A stretch of 63,787 bases of DNA from Thermus caldifontis (GCF_003336745.1 NZ_QGMX01000012.1:1-63787), one strand, 5' to 3'. Positions 24,076 through 32,350 are shown, counted from the stretch's first letter. A program made the numbers and translations. Notes: a model not told the origin generated them from the letters alone.

Positions 24076-24105
24076 ATAGTACTACTACTTGATGCGGGGA
24101 GGCAA
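24076..24105 (-). promoter_or_regulatory. Promoter and dyad of the sigma-like gene
   Basis: TTGCCT (24100-24105) and TACTAT (24076-24081) are 18 bases apart on the minus strand. CCCGCAT...ATGCGGG (7-base arms, 15 apart) spans the -10 and spacer and would suit a repressor, perhaps autoregulation. Confidence 0.55.
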
Positions 24106-24152
24106 GGGGCATATAATGCTATTGCTGGCCTAGGCTGCCTGAGCCTGGCCTG

Positions 24153-24170
24153 ATGTTGTACCTCCACCGA
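24153..24170 (-). repeat. Orphan copy of the cassette leader
   Basis: The minus strand reads GGTGGAGGTACAACAT, the same as the ribosome-binding leaders of the 23200 and 24058 genes, but the start codon is changed to ATC and no frame follows. It looks like the scar of a lost cassette. Apart from a plus-strand TATAAT at 24112-24117, nothing else is seen in 24113-24205. Confidence 0.5.
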
Positions 24171-24205
24171 GTAGGCCCCTGGGGAAACCTGGGGGCCGAA
24201 AGGTT

Positions 24206-24511
24206 TTATTGGCCCTTCCTCAGGCGCTCTACCTCCTCCCTCAACTGGCGCACCTCCTCCAGCAGAGCCCATTGGGGTTCCCGCTTACGGCGTGCCAGGT
24301 CTGCGTTGCCCTTGACCATGGCCAGGGCGAAGAAGAGAATTAAAGCGGCCACCAGCAGGGCTACCCCTGGCATGATGCGCATCAGGTAAAACCAGTACCC
24401 GGCCCCAAGAAGCCCCCAGCCCAGGGGGCTCGTGGCCACACGGGCAAAAGCCCCTTTGGCCAGAAGGGCGTTCAGGTGGCGGATTTTCCCGTTGATCCTC
24501 ATAGCTCCCAT
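24206..24511 (-). CDS. Small membrane protein with C-terminal coiled coil
   Basis: The 101-residue protein has a basic N-terminus, two hydrophobic helices (about residues 27-42 and 46-68) and a charged coiled-coil tail (LLEEVRQLREEVERLRKG). The start could be the ATG at 24511 or 24502; neither has a clean SD. It lies directly after terminator copy 3, so must have its own promoter or rely on readthrough. Unknown function. Confidence 0.55.
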   Translation of the reverse strand: MGAMRINGKIRHLNALLAKGAFARVATSPLGWGLLGAGYWFYLMRIMPGVALLVAALILFFALAMVKGNADLARRKREPQWALLEEVRQLREEVERLRKGQ

Positions 24512-24514
24512 TCT

Positions 24515-24555
24515 AGACAGAAATCCCCGGAAGGATAAGGCAGTCCTTCTGGGGA
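24515..24555 (-). terminator. Terminator cassette copy 3
   Basis: CCCC-A-GAAGGA / TCCTTCC-GGGG stem with the same CTGCCTTA loop and ATTTCTGTCT tail, 18 bases past the 24574 stop. Two bases differ from copies 1 and 2 and the stem is kept partly by compensation. Confidence 0.7.
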
Positions 24556-24573
24556 TGAGAAAGGGCTGGAAGG

Positions 24574-24777
24574 CTACTCGACCACGTGGACGGGCTCAAA
24601 GCCTGCCCACATGACGGCAGCAAGAAGCTGTGCCTCCGAGGCCTGCACCTCGAGGGCCGGCCAGGTCCAGCCCAGGTCCCTCCGGATCTGCACCGGAGTC
24701 GGAACCGCCCTGGCCAAAGCGTGAGCAAAAGCCTCCACCTGCCGTTCCTCCTTGAAGAGCAGCACCTTCCTTTCCAT
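24574..24777 (-). CDS. Small protein of unknown function (67 residues)
   Basis: A compact alpha/beta protein beginning MERKVLLFKEERQVEAFAHAL. No SD, but a promoter places the transcription start a few bases from the ATG, so it is probably leaderless. Divergent from the gene at 24844. No family recognised. Confidence 0.6.
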   Translation of the reverse strand: MERKVLLFKEERQVEAFAHALARAVPTPVQIRRDLGWTWPALEVQASEAQLLAAVMWAGFEPVHVVE

Positions 24778-24786
24778 GGCAACCTC

Positions 24787-24837
24787 ATACTATCCCTATA
24801 CGCCTATACTTGCAACTCATGCCCAGTATGGTAGGCT
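24787..24837. promoter_or_regulatory. Divergent leaderless promoters sharing one -35
   Basis: The palindrome TTGCAA (24810-24815) serves both strands: minus TTGCAA-17-TAGTAT (24787-24792) and plus TTGCAA-16-TAGGCT (24832-24837). Each -10 ends six to ten bases before a start codon (24777 minus, 24844 plus). Confidence 0.6.
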
Positions 24838-24843
24838 AGAGGC

Positions 24844-25146
24844 ATGCTCCCCGAAACCTTCCGTGAGTACGCAAAGCCTAAGGGCTTGGGCCGGGAGTAC
24901 CTGGAGAACCTGGCGGGTTTCTTCCTGGTGGTGGCCAAGGATAACGGGGAGGAGGAAGAGGTGGGCCTTTTGCTGGGAGAGGACCCCGCCCTGGGTCCGT
25001 ACCTGGACGTGGACCTCAGGCGGGCACCCAAGACCCACGCTTGGCTCAGTGCCTTCCGTGAAGCCGCCCAGGAGGGGGCCACCGTGGTGGTCCAGAAACG
25101 GGCCTTAAAGGCGGTGGTGGTCCCTAGGAGGAGGGGGAGGGCTTGA
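24844..25146 (+). CDS. Protein of unknown function (100 residues)
   Basis: A small soluble protein with an acidic middle (DNGEEEEVGLLLGEDP) and a basic C-terminus (PRRRGRA). Weak SD (AGAGG), likely leaderless. It is the only plus-strand gene between 15.3 and 42.2 kb. No family recognised. Confidence 0.55.
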   Translation: MLPETFREYAKPKGLGREYLENLAGFFLVVAKDNGEEEEVGLLLGEDPALGPYLDVDLRRAPKTHAWLSAFREAAQEGATVVVQKRALKAVVVPRRRGRA

Positions 25147-25158
25147 TATACTGACCTT

Positions 25159-25209
25159 GGAAGGCTACGCCTTCCTTTCCATGGCACCCCAGGGCTTCTT
25201 GCCCTGGGG
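25159..25209 (+). terminator. Two terminator-like hairpins between convergent genes
   Basis: GGAAGGC-TAC-GCCTTCC followed by TTTCC (25159-25180) suits the plus gene; CCCCAGGGC-TTCTT-GCCCTGGGG followed by CTTTC (25187-25209) lies just past the 25213 stop and could stop transcription from either side. Confidence 0.6.
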
Positions 25210-25212
25210 CTT

Positions 25213-25749
25213 TCAGCTCTTGGTCAGCATGGCCTTGAAGAGGGCGGTGAACCCGTAGAGCAGCATGGGCCGGTCCATGGACCGGAAGCTGGATGGTCCA
25301 TGGGATAGGGGGAGCTGGTCCGCTACCCATGCCCCCAGGGGCACCAGCAGGCCTGCCGGTCCGTAGACGGCCACACCCGCCATGGCCTGGCCCACCACCC
25401 GGACCCAGCCGGTCCGCTGGGTTAGGACCACACCCAGGGGGGCTAACCACAGGCCCCTGAACAGGAGGCCGGATAGGGCGAAGACCAGCACCGCCAGCAC
25501 GGTCCACCAGCCCCGCCTCTCCCAGAGGGCCACCACGCCCCGGCCCACCCAAAGGGCCAGGGGCAGGTTGCCCCCTGTCATGCCCAGCCCCATCCACCCC
25601 AGGGTGCTGAAGAGGGCCTCCTTCCAACCAAAGCGCCGGTCCCACAGGCCACCCGTGGCCAGACCGCCATAGGCCCCCTCGAGGACCCCCGCCACCACAC
25701 CCAGGGCCTCAGGCGGTAGCCCTTTCCCGTTTGCGGTAGATGCCGCCAT
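25213..25749 (-). CDS. Multi-pass membrane protein of the transfer region
   Basis: The 178-residue protein has about four hydrophobic helices rich in Gly, Leu, Val and Trp. The start overlaps the previous gene by 41 bases; a GTG some 40 bases later is an alternative. It is the last gene of the long minus-strand operon that begins near 30.6 or 42 kb. No family recognised. Location suggests a membrane component of the conjugation machine. Confidence 0.55.
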   Translation of the reverse strand: MAASTANGKGLPPEALGVVAGVLEGAYGGLATGGLWDRRFGWKEALFSTLGWMGLGMTGGNLPLALWVGRGVVALWERRGWWTVLAVLVFALSGLLFRGLWLAPLGVVLTQRTGWVRVVGQAMAGVAVYGPAGLLVPLGAWVADQLPLSHGPSSFRSMDRPMLLYGFTALFKAMLTKS

Positions 25750-26371
25750 CCGTCTCCACCAGGCCCAGGTCCACCAGCCGCTTCAGCCTACGGATCACGG
25801 TGGACTTGGGTAGGGCGAGCTCCCGGGCCAAGGCGCTGGGTCCCTTTGGGCTGGCCAGGGCCTCCAAGAGGGCGTGGTCCACCTCTTGGTCCACCGGGGT
25901 CCAGCCGGACCGGTCCGCTGTGGGGTCCCCTACCCCAGGCTGGACCGGGGTAGGAGCAGCCTTCCCAAGCTCCCGGTCCAACCCGGTCCGGCTTGGTTCA
26001 GGGACCTGGGAAAGCCCTAGGCCCATGGAGGTGAAGTTCCCCCAAAACACCACGGAGGCGCCCACCAGGCTACCCCACAGCGCCCAGGCTGAACCCAGCA
26101 CCACGGAGGCGAAGGAGAGGTAAAAGGTGGCCACCTCCACGGCAAAGGCGATGAAGGGGGAGGCCTTCACCCCTGGGGAGTCAAAGCGGGCGTAGTAGTG
26201 CCGCAGGTGGGCGTAGCTGGCGGCCAGGGCTATCGCATACACCCCCACCCCCACCCAGGCCAGGAAAGGGACCTTGTCCGAGGCCTCCCCCACCACCTTG
26301 CCGGTGATGAAGCCCACCACCGGCATGGCGGAGGCGGCGATGGCCGCCTGCAGATAGAGGCCTGCCCTCAT
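25709..26371 (-). CDS. Membrane-anchored winged-helix protein
   Basis: The 220-residue protein has four predicted membrane helices in its first 120 residues, a proline-rich linker, and a C-terminal winged helix (LLEALASPKGPSALARELALPKSTVIRRLKRLVDLGLVE). AGGAGGGCGGG precedes the ATG, which overlaps the upstream stop. A DNA-binding domain tethered to the membrane could report on the secretion system or tether DNA to it (inference). Confidence 0.65.
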   Translation of the reverse strand: MRAGLYLQAAIAASAMPVVGFITGKVVGEASDKVPFLAWVGVGVYAIALAASYAHLRHYYARFDSPGVKASPFIAFAVEVATFYLSFASVVLGSAWALWGSLVGASVVFWGNFTSMGLGLSQVPEPSRTGLDRELGKAAPTPVQPGVGDPTADRSGWTPVDQEVDHALLEALASPKGPSALARELALPKSTVIRRLKRLVDLGLVETDGGIYRKRERATA

Positions 26372-26622
26372 CCCGCCCTCCTGGACCGGATGAGACGCCT
26401 GGCCGCCAGCAGCAGGCCCAGGGCCAGGAGGGTGAGGCCTGCTCCCAGGCCCAAGCCCACCTTCAGCCCCTGGTCCGCCCCCACAGCCCAGGCTGCGTAG
26501 ATCACCTCGGCGGGAACCTGGTGGTCGCCCACCTGCACCACCCCGTGCACGTTAGCCCGGAACATGCTGCGGGGGAGGACCAGCACCATATCCCCTGTCT
26601 GGATGGTGATGGCGTCCTTCAC
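26368..26622 (-). CDS. Small single-pass membrane protein
   Basis: A GTG start at 26622 overlaps the upstream stop (GTGA), giving 84 residues: a beta-rich domain of about 50 residues (AITIQTGDMVLVLP, HGVVQVGDHQVPAEV) and one C-terminal helix ending in arginines. Longer in-frame starts overlap the coiled-coil gene and look non-coding. No family. Confidence 0.55.
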   Translation of the reverse strand: MKDAITIQTGDMVLVLPRSMFRANVHGVVQVGDHQVPAEVIYAAWAVGADQGLKVGLGLGAGLTLLALGLLLAARRLIRSRRAG

Positions 26623-27731
26623 TCTTTCCCCCCAAAAAGGCCGAAGAGGCCCTTGTTGCGCTCCTTTGCATTCAGGGTGCGGCGGAAAGCCTCCGTGATC
26701 CGCTTGGCCCATTCCTCCAGGGCCTTGAGGCGGGGCTCCACCTCCCCCCGCCATAGGTCCGTGGCCAGGTGGATCCGCTCCTCCACCTCGGCCATCACCT
26801 CTCCCTTAAGGGTGCGCAAGGCGCTTTCCCACGGTCGGGCGGGCTCCTTTTCCTTTGCCTTCGCCTCCAGCCCCTCCCTAAGGGCCTCCACCTGCGCCCG
26901 GAGGCGCAAGATGCCGTCTTTCAGGCCCCCGTACCGGGTGGCCTCCCGGTTCAGCCGCTTTTCCAGCGCCTCCAGCCTCCTGGCCAGCTCCTCCACCTGG
27001 GCCGTCAGCCGGCCTATGTGGATGTAGAGGTCGCCCCGATACGGGCTTTGCCCGTAGCCGTGCACCGCTACCTCGTCCTGGTCCATCCCGGAGGCGGTAG
27101 GGGGCACCAGGTCTACCAGGCTCAGAATCTCCTCCGCCTGCCGCCTGGAGGCGTAAAGCCTCTCCTCGGCTTCCTTGACCTGCTCAAAGGCCCAGCGCCG
27201 GCCCTTGGCCGGGTCGTAGAGGAGGACGGCCTTCTCCAGGCGCTCCCGGTAACTGGGGTCCCTAGAGGGGTCCTGGCCGAAGACCACACGGTAGGCCTGC
27301 TGCCACTTGTCCCTTACGGGGCGCTCCTGGGCCTTCGCCTCGTTGGCGGGGGCCTCCGCCTCTGCCTCTGGCGTCGGCTCTGCTCCTTGGTCCTGGGCAG
27401 GGCTTGGGGCCGCCTCTGCCTCACTGGGACGGGCCGGGTTTTCCCCGGGCAAAGCGTCCGCTTCCTTTTCCTCCTTTGCCATCCCCACCCCGAGCCCCTC
27501 GAAGGCCGCCTCATAGCTCTCTGCTAGGCGTTCCTCCACCATCACTCTGGCGGTCTGCAGGTAGGGCTCGTCCAGGGGAGTGGGCCAGCGGCCTGTGAGG
27601 GCCTTAAAAACGTCCTTGGCCCTCCGGGTTACTTCCGTGTGCTGGGCCTTGGCCACCAGGTCGTGGGCCACCTCCGGTTCCCAGGCTCCTAACCGCTCCA
27701 GTATGGTCTGCCAAATCTCCTCTTGCACCAT
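26619..27731 (-). CDS. Long coiled-coil protein of the transfer region
   Basis: The 370-residue protein has an N-terminal helical domain (1-90), a Glu/Ala/Pro-rich disordered linker (90-140), a second helical domain, and a long coiled coil (about 235-330) with LTAQVEELARRLEALEKRL heptads. It has no signal peptide or membrane helix. Function unknown; perhaps a cytosolic scaffold. GGGGGT lies before the ATG. Confidence 0.6.
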   Translation of the reverse strand: MVQEEIWQTILERLGAWEPEVAHDLVAKAQHTEVTRRAKDVFKALTGRWPTPLDEPYLQTARVMVEERLAESYEAAFEGLGVGMAKEEKEADALPGENPARPSEAEAAPSPAQDQGAEPTPEAEAEAPANEAKAQERPVRDKWQQAYRVVFGQDPSRDPSYRERLEKAVLLYDPAKGRRWAFEQVKEAEERLYASRRQAEEILSLVDLVPPTASGMDQDEVAVHGYGQSPYRGDLYIHIGRLTAQVEELARRLEALEKRLNREATRYGGLKDGILRLRAQVEALREGLEAKAKEKEPARPWESALRTLKGEVMAEVEERIHLATDLWRGEVEPRLKALEEWAKRITEAFRRTLNAKERNKGLFGLFGGKE

Positions 27732-27734
27732 GGG

Positions 27735-28097
27735 TTACCCCCGCATTTGGAAGTAAAGGGCCAGGTACATGCCCAGCATGGCGGGGAAGAAGGGGATGAG
27801 AAACCCCCATCCCTCCTCCTCCCGCCGCAAGAAGGCGTCGGCGGTCAGGGCCAGGGCCAGGTAGGCCATGGCCGCATAGGGTCCTCCCAGGTACAGGACC
27901 ATCCCTCCTGCCAGCCCCAGCACAGCCCCGCCGTACAGGACCCCCACCCGGCCCCGGAAGAGGTAGCGGAGGAGGGGGGATAGGACGAACAAGGTGGTGG
28001 CTCCATTCTGGTCCAGGGTTTCCACCAAAAAGTAGGCGGCCATAAGGCCCACCGTGGCCAGGCCCACCAGCGGCGCTAGGCTCCGGACCTGGCTCAC
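27735..28097 (-). CDS. Multi-pass membrane protein
   Basis: GTG start at 28097 overlaps the upstream stop. 120 residues with four hydrophobic helices, short loops and a mid-protein RREEEG. Size and topology recall small inner-membrane conjugation proteins, but no family is certain. Confidence 0.55.
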   Translation of the reverse strand: MSQVRSLAPLVGLATVGLMAAYFLVETLDQNGATTLFVLSPLLRYLFRGRVGVLYGGAVLGLAGGMVLYLGGPYAAMAYLALALTADAFLRREEEGWGFLIPFFPAMLGMYLALYFQMRG

Positions 28098-29206
28098 GGG
28101 AGGACCACCCTCCTCTCGCCATCCACCAGCTCCACCACCCCCTGCGTGGTGCGACTGCCCACCAGTCGGAAAAGGACCATGCGGCCCGTGGGCACAGAAA
28201 GGGTGGCCACCCCGTTCACCACCATGCCCCTATCCGCCAGGCGGTATCCGTCGTAGCCCACCGGGGACGGATCGCCATAGAGGGCTACTCCCTCCTGGTC
28301 CTCGGGGCGCAACCACACTTCCCCGTAAGCGGTGGTGTCCACGGTAAAGCCCGGGGCGGTGAGCTCCACCTGCACCCGCTTGCGGGCCATGGATACGCTC
28401 CGGCTCTCCCCAGCCCTGGCGGTCACCTGGCCCTCCTGGAAGGCGAAGCCATCCCGGTACGCCCGCACCAGGATGGTGCGGTAACTCCCATCGGGCGGGG
28501 TGAGGGTCAGGGTAAAGGGAGGGGTGCAGGACTGCCCTGCCTCCACCTGGCCCAGGAGGGCTACCACACAGGAAACCCCACCTGCAAGCCCCTCTGGGGT
28601 GAGGCGGATGGGGGCGTACCGGGGCTCATCCACCCGAATGCGCATGCCGTCCGTGGGTGTGTTCACCAGCACCTGGGCCTCCCCTCCTCCTTCCTCCCGC
28701 ACCCGTATCCCTGCTCTAGGAGCCGTGGGGAGGCTGAGGGTGCCCCTGCTCTCCCTGGCCACCAGCACCATGCCCTCCAGGCCAACCGGTGGCGGATCGG
28801 GGAAGGTGGTGGTCCCAAAGGCCCAGGCGCTGTCCACATAGGCCTCGTAGATAGCCCCCCTCGAGGCCCATGGGGCCTCCACCTCCACGCTGACCATCCG
28901 CCGCCTTACCTCCACCCGGGCCGTGGTGCCGGGCGCCAACCTGACCTGCCCTGAGAACTCCTGAACGGGGAGGCCCTGCCAGTCCACCCCCACCTCCACA
29001 GGCAGCTCTCCGGAAAGGCCGCTAAAGCGGAAGGTGGACCCCTGGCAACGGCTTTGAGCCTGCCCTGCCACCTTCACGGTGATGCAGGCCCCTTCCGGGG
29101 CTCCCACCACCTCCAGCTTGGCGGGGCCGGAAAACTCCCCTTGGAGCGCGGTGCACCCGGCCAGGGAGAGGGCCAGGACCAGGAGGCCTTTAGAAGCGAA
29201 CCTCAT
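28094..29206 (-). CDS. Lipoprotein with repeated beta domains
   Basis: The 370-residue protein has a lipobox (ALSLAGC, Cys18) and a mature part of three to four beta domains with the motif VEVEAP/VQVELTAP and GDPSPVGYDGYRL ... TFPDPPPVGLEGMVL, an internal duplication. It overlaps the SLH-protein stop by 17 bases, so the two are co-translated and probably work together at the outer membrane. It may play the role of a VirB7-type lipoprotein (inference). Confidence 0.65.
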   Translation of the reverse strand: MRFASKGLLVLALSLAGCTALQGEFSGPAKLEVVGAPEGACITVKVAGQAQSRCQGSTFRFSGLSGELPVEVGVDWQGLPVQEFSGQVRLAPGTTARVEVRRRMVSVEVEAPWASRGAIYEAYVDSAWAFGTTTFPDPPPVGLEGMVLVARESRGTLSLPTAPRAGIRVREEGGGEAQVLVNTPTDGMRIRVDEPRYAPIRLTPEGLAGGVSCVVALLGQVEAGQSCTPPFTLTLTPPDGSYRTILVRAYRDGFAFQEGQVTARAGESRSVSMARKRVQVELTAPGFTVDTTAYGEVWLRPEDQEGVALYGDPSPVGYDGYRLADRGMVVNGVATLSVPTGRMVLFRLVGSRTTQGVVELVDGERRVVLP

Positions 29207-30599
29207 AGGCCACCTCTACCCTGCCGTAGAAACCCGTGGCGGCGGTGAACCGGAAGCGGTCCACATGGGAGGCCACGCCATAGCCCAGGAGCCCATCCCG
29301 ATACCCGGCGGCCACGGAAATGCGGTAGGGGGACAGGACAATGCGTGCCCTGCCCTCCAACTGGAAGGCAGCATCCCGGCCAATGTCCTCATGGGGCACG
29401 GCGTAGGCCAGATGCGCCTCCACGGGTGCGTAGGCCACCACTGCAAAAAGAGCCGAAAGGGGCGTATCCTGGCCGCCAAGCCCCCAGTATCGGGCGTACC
29501 CCAGGGTAAGGTCCACAGGACCCAGGGGAAGCCCCGCCTGAACCTCCACGAAGGGGCGGCCCAGCTCGCCACCTACCAGGCCGGCTCCTGCCGCCAGACG
29601 AGCGTACACCCCAGGCAGAAGCCCCCCCTGGCGCTGGTGCTCCACATAGGCGGTGGTGAAGTAGTAGCCACCTTCTGCGGCCCCCAGCTCCCCCAGGAAG
29701 CGGATGCCCTGGAAGAGGCCGTAGCGGACCACGATCTCCCTCCTTCCCCCCAGGTCCCGGTAGGCCAGGGTAACGTCCTCACCGAAGGAGGCCTTCACCT
29801 GGTCGGTGCCCAGACGCACCTGGGCGTTGCCGTAGCCCAGCTCCAGCCCACCGAAGGGGCCACCCTCCCCTGTGCCCACATATACCTCCCCTTGGGGCCG
29901 GGCCTCTAGGGCCTTTTCCAGTTGGGCAGTTCGCTCCTCCACGGCATACAGACGCCGGCCCACCGCCTGGGCGTCCTTCAGCCGGGCATCCTCAGCGCCC
30001 TTGAGCTGGCTCACCAGCTCGTCCACAGCCTTCTCCACCACCTGTAGCCGCCCTTCCAGGGCGCTGAGCCGGGCGAGCTGCTCCCGGTAGGCGGCGTCTG
30101 CCCGGGCCAACGCCTCCTGCAGGGCCTTCTGCCCGTCGCCCAAGGTAGCCACCTGACCTGCGGCATCCAGGGCCGCCGCCAGGGCCGCCCTCAGCTCCTC
30201 CAGGTCCTCCTCGAGGGTGGATAGCCGTACCCCATACTCCTCCAGGGCCTGCTGGACCTCTGCCGTGGTCTCCCTCAAGGAGGCCAGCTCGGAGAGGGCC
30301 TCGGCGATCCGCTCCGGGGTGAGGTTGGCCTCCTCGAGGGTCCTCCTCACCCGGGCCAGAACCTCCTCGGTCCAGGTCAGGTAGGCCCGGTACAGCATGA
30401 CGGCAGCCTGGTAGCGGTTCACCCCCTGGGTGCCCCTGAAGGTGCCATCGGGGTAGCCCGTCACGATGCCCTTCTCCAAAAGGTCCCTGACCGCCCTTTC
30501 CGCCCAGTGACCTTGCGGCACATCCGCCATCTGCGCCTGCGCCTGGGCCACCAGGAAGCCGAAACCAGCCGCCAACAGATACTTGGGAAGGTGCGCCAT
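29190..30599 (-). CDS. SLH-domain outer-membrane beta-barrel protein
   Basis: The 469-residue protein has a signal peptide ending AQAQA, an S-layer-homology domain (DVPQGHWAERAVRDLLEKGIVTGYPDGTF), a long coiled coil (about 90-215) and a C-terminal set of alternating beta strands ending in Phe. This is the plan of the Deinococcota outer-membrane proteins SlpA/SlpM, in which SLH and coiled coil span to the peptidoglycan. Its place in a conjugation operon suggests it supplies the outer-membrane pore or anchor of the type IV system (inference). Probably leaderless. Confidence 0.88.
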   Translation of the reverse strand: MAHLPKYLLAAGFGFLVAQAQAQMADVPQGHWAERAVRDLLEKGIVTGYPDGTFRGTQGVNRYQAAVMLYRAYLTWTEEVLARVRRTLEEANLTPERIAEALSELASLRETTAEVQQALEEYGVRLSTLEEDLEELRAALAAALDAAGQVATLGDGQKALQEALARADAAYREQLARLSALEGRLQVVEKAVDELVSQLKGAEDARLKDAQAVGRRLYAVEERTAQLEKALEARPQGEVYVGTGEGGPFGGLELGYGNAQVRLGTDQVKASFGEDVTLAYRDLGGRREIVVRYGLFQGIRFLGELGAAEGGYYFTTAYVEHQRQGGLLPGVYARLAAGAGLVGGELGRPFVEVQAGLPLGPVDLTLGYARYWGLGGQDTPLSALFAVVAYAPVEAHLAYAVPHEDIGRDAAFQLEGRARIVLSPYRISVAAGYRDGLLGYGVASHVDRFRFTAATGFYGRVEVAYEVRF

Positions 30600-30608
30600 A
30601 GCAGTAAT

Positions 30609-30637
30609 ATACTACCACTTAAAACAGTTTATCGCAA
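30609..30637 (-). promoter_or_regulatory. Promoter TTGCGA-17-TAGTAT for the SLH gene
   Basis: -35 TTGCGA (30632-30637) and -10 TAGTAT (30609-30614) with a 17-base spacer on the minus strand; the ATG is ten bases after the -10. The 12-mer AAGTGGTAGTAT is shared (one or two changes) with the promoters at 23218 and 24076. Confidence 0.65.
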
Positions 30638-30641
30638 CATT

Positions 30642-31574
30642 TTATGGGCCAATAGCCACCCCTTCTGGCTCCCGCCCCTGGAGGAGGTCGTCCACGGCCT
30701 GGGCCAGGTTGGGGTAGAACAGGAACCTCCCCTTGGCTACCACCTGCAGGGCAGCGGAAAAGGCCGGGCGGGACCGCCGCTCCCTGACCCTCAGGTCCGG
30801 GTCCCCCAAGACGGGGTGTAGGGCTGGGTTTTCCAGCACGTCCAGAAGCCTCTCCCCGTGGGCCGTGGCCACCACCCTCACCCCCCTGCGGCTGGCGGTG
30901 AGGCACTCCTGAACGTCCTCGTTGTAGCCGATCTCATCCACCACCACCACCTCCGGGGAGTGGTTGGCAATGGCTTGGTAAATGATCCGGCCCTGGTGCC
31001 GGCTAGGGGGGTCCGGGACCTGCATGCGCCGTGCTGGGCGGATCCCAGGGTGGGGTATGGTGCCGTCCCCCCCGATTTCGTTGGAGGTGTCCACGGCCAC
31101 CACCCGGCTTCCGTAGACCTCGGCCAGGATGCGCACGATGTCCCGAAGGAGGGTGGTCTTTCCGGTGCGGGGAGGCCCCACCACCAGGAGGCTTCCCCCC
31201 GTTTCCACCAAATAGGGCCTTAGGGGCTCCGCCACCCCCTGGATGAACTTCCCCACCCGGATGGTGATGCCGGCCATCTCCCCCAGACCGGTGAGGATGC
31301 GGCTGATGCGGTGAAGGGTCCCCTCGAGGCCGGCCCGGTTGTTCTCCTTGAACCCGCCCACCCGGTGGAGGACAAAGTCCAGGTCCTCCTTCCGCACCTC
31401 CCGCTCCGAGTAGAGGGTCTTGCCGTCCACGGTGTAGGCCAGCTGGTAGCCGAGGTCCATGGCGATCTCTTCCAGGCTGGCCCCATACCCTTCCACCTCC
31501 CGCCTAACCCAAGGCGGGAGGCGCTCCATCAACAGGGCGAACTCCCTCTCAAAGCCTTCCCTAAGGGCCACCAT
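30642..31574 (-). CDS. Ycf45/SpoIIIAA-like AAA ATPase (possible VirB11 substitute)
   Basis: The 310-residue protein has a P-loop GPPRTGKTTLLRD near residue 136, then VVAVDTSNEIGGDG, ARRMQVP, and a Walker B VVVVDEIGYNED near 210, followed by RRGVRVVATAHG. This ordered set is diagnostic of the Ycf45/SpoIIIAA group, which is part of the wider VirB11/PulE-type secretion ATPase clade. No canonical VirB11 was found elsewhere, so it may power assembly here (inference). It lacks the R3H domain of many Ycf45 proteins. Confidence 0.85.
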   Translation of the reverse strand: MVALREGFEREFALLMERLPPWVRREVEGYGASLEEIAMDLGYQLAYTVDGKTLYSEREVRKEDLDFVLHRVGGFKENNRAGLEGTLHRISRILTGLGEMAGITIRVGKFIQGVAEPLRPYLVETGGSLLVVGPPRTGKTTLLRDIVRILAEVYGSRVVAVDTSNEIGGDGTIPHPGIRPARRMQVPDPPSRHQGRIIYQAIANHSPEVVVVDEIGYNEDVQECLTASRRGVRVVATAHGERLLDVLENPALHPVLGDPDLRVRERRSRPAFSAALQVVAKGRFLFYPNLAQAVDDLLQGREPEGVAIGP

Positions 31575-31577
31575 CGC

Positions 31578-31898
31578 TCACCTGTCCGATATCCCTGAGA
31601 GAAACCCCACGATCACCCCCAAGGAGAGCCCCATGGGGGCTCCCATGAGGAGGGTCCAGGCGCTCCGGAAAAATCCCTCCACCACCAGCACCAGGGTCCC
31701 GGGATCGGCCCGGCCCAGCAGGAATGCCAGGGCGTACAGCAGGGCTAGGGGTGGGACCACCGCCAGGGCAAACCTGCCCAGGGCGTAGCCGCCGAGGAGC
31801 CCTGTTCCCAGGTAGACCCAGGCCTGGGGCTGGGCGAAAGCCTCCCCCACCCGGCAAAGCCACTCCACCACGGGCACCTGGGGCAGGCTCGGGCACAT
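31578..31898 (-). CDS. Membrane protein of the transfer region
   Basis: ATG at 31898 shares its A with the upstream stop (TGATG). 106 residues with three hydrophobic helices and glycine-rich turns (GTGLLGGYALGRFALAVV; MGAPMGLSLGVIVGFLSG). No family recognised. Confidence 0.55.
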   Translation of the reverse strand: MCPSLPQVPVVEWLCRVGEAFAQPQAWVYLGTGLLGGYALGRFALAVVPPLALLYALAFLLGRADPGTLVLVVEGFFRSAWTLLMGAPMGLSLGVIVGFLSGISDR

Positions 31899-32350
31899 CA
31901 CCCCCTCCCCCTCCGAAAGGCCCAGTAGGTGGCCAGCACCCGCTCCACATACCGCCGGGTGGAGGCGGGTATCCGCCCTGCCTTAACCGCCCCCAGGCCA
32001 GCATTGTAGGCGGCCAGGGCCAGCCGCCAGTTGTGGGTGGCGTCCCAAAGTTCCCTCAGGTGCTTGGCCGTGGCCCAAAGGGCCCAGTCAGGGTGGGAGC
32101 GCCACTCAGGGGGGGCTCCCGTGGTCCGGACCCAGGTGCCCGGCATGAACTGCCCCAGGCCCACCTCCCCCGCCTTGCCCACGGCCTGGGGGCAGTAGCC
32201 GCTTTCGGTCCAGACCACGGCGGCTACCAGGTAAGGGTCTACGCCCCAGGCCTGGGCGTAGTACCAGGTGCGCTCCCACAGGCCTTTGGGGACATAGCCA
32301 CAGGCCAGGGCCTCCAGGAAAAGGATGCCTAGGGCCAACCAGCGTTTCAT
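31898..32350 (-). CDS. Lytic transglycosylase (VirB1-like)
   Basis: The 150-residue protein has a short export signal and an SLT domain: catalytic Glu in WTESGYCPQAVG, GLGQFMPGTW, and AAYNAGLGAV. This is the transglycosylase fold of VirB1/Slt70, which cuts peptidoglycan locally so the secretion apparatus can cross the wall. Overlaps both neighbours by four bases. Confidence 0.9.
   Translation of the reverse strand: MKRWLALGILFLEALACGYVPKGLWERTWYYAQAWGVDPYLVAAVVWTESGYCPQAVGKAGEVGLGQFMPGTWVRTTGAPPEWRSHPDWALWATAKHLRELWDATHNWRLALAAYNAGLGAVKAGRIPASTRRYVERVLATYWAFRRGRG

Noticed and set aside
22511..24079. Plus-strand 522-residue frame across the cassette genes
   Set aside because: It reads through promoters and terminators of the opposite strand and lacks a start signal; a shadow of two real minus-strand genes.
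22163..24555. The three terminator copies as a mobile repeat (MITE)
   Set aside because: No terminal target duplications or transposase-end features; each sits at the same distance past a stop codon with a T-rich tail, as terminators do.
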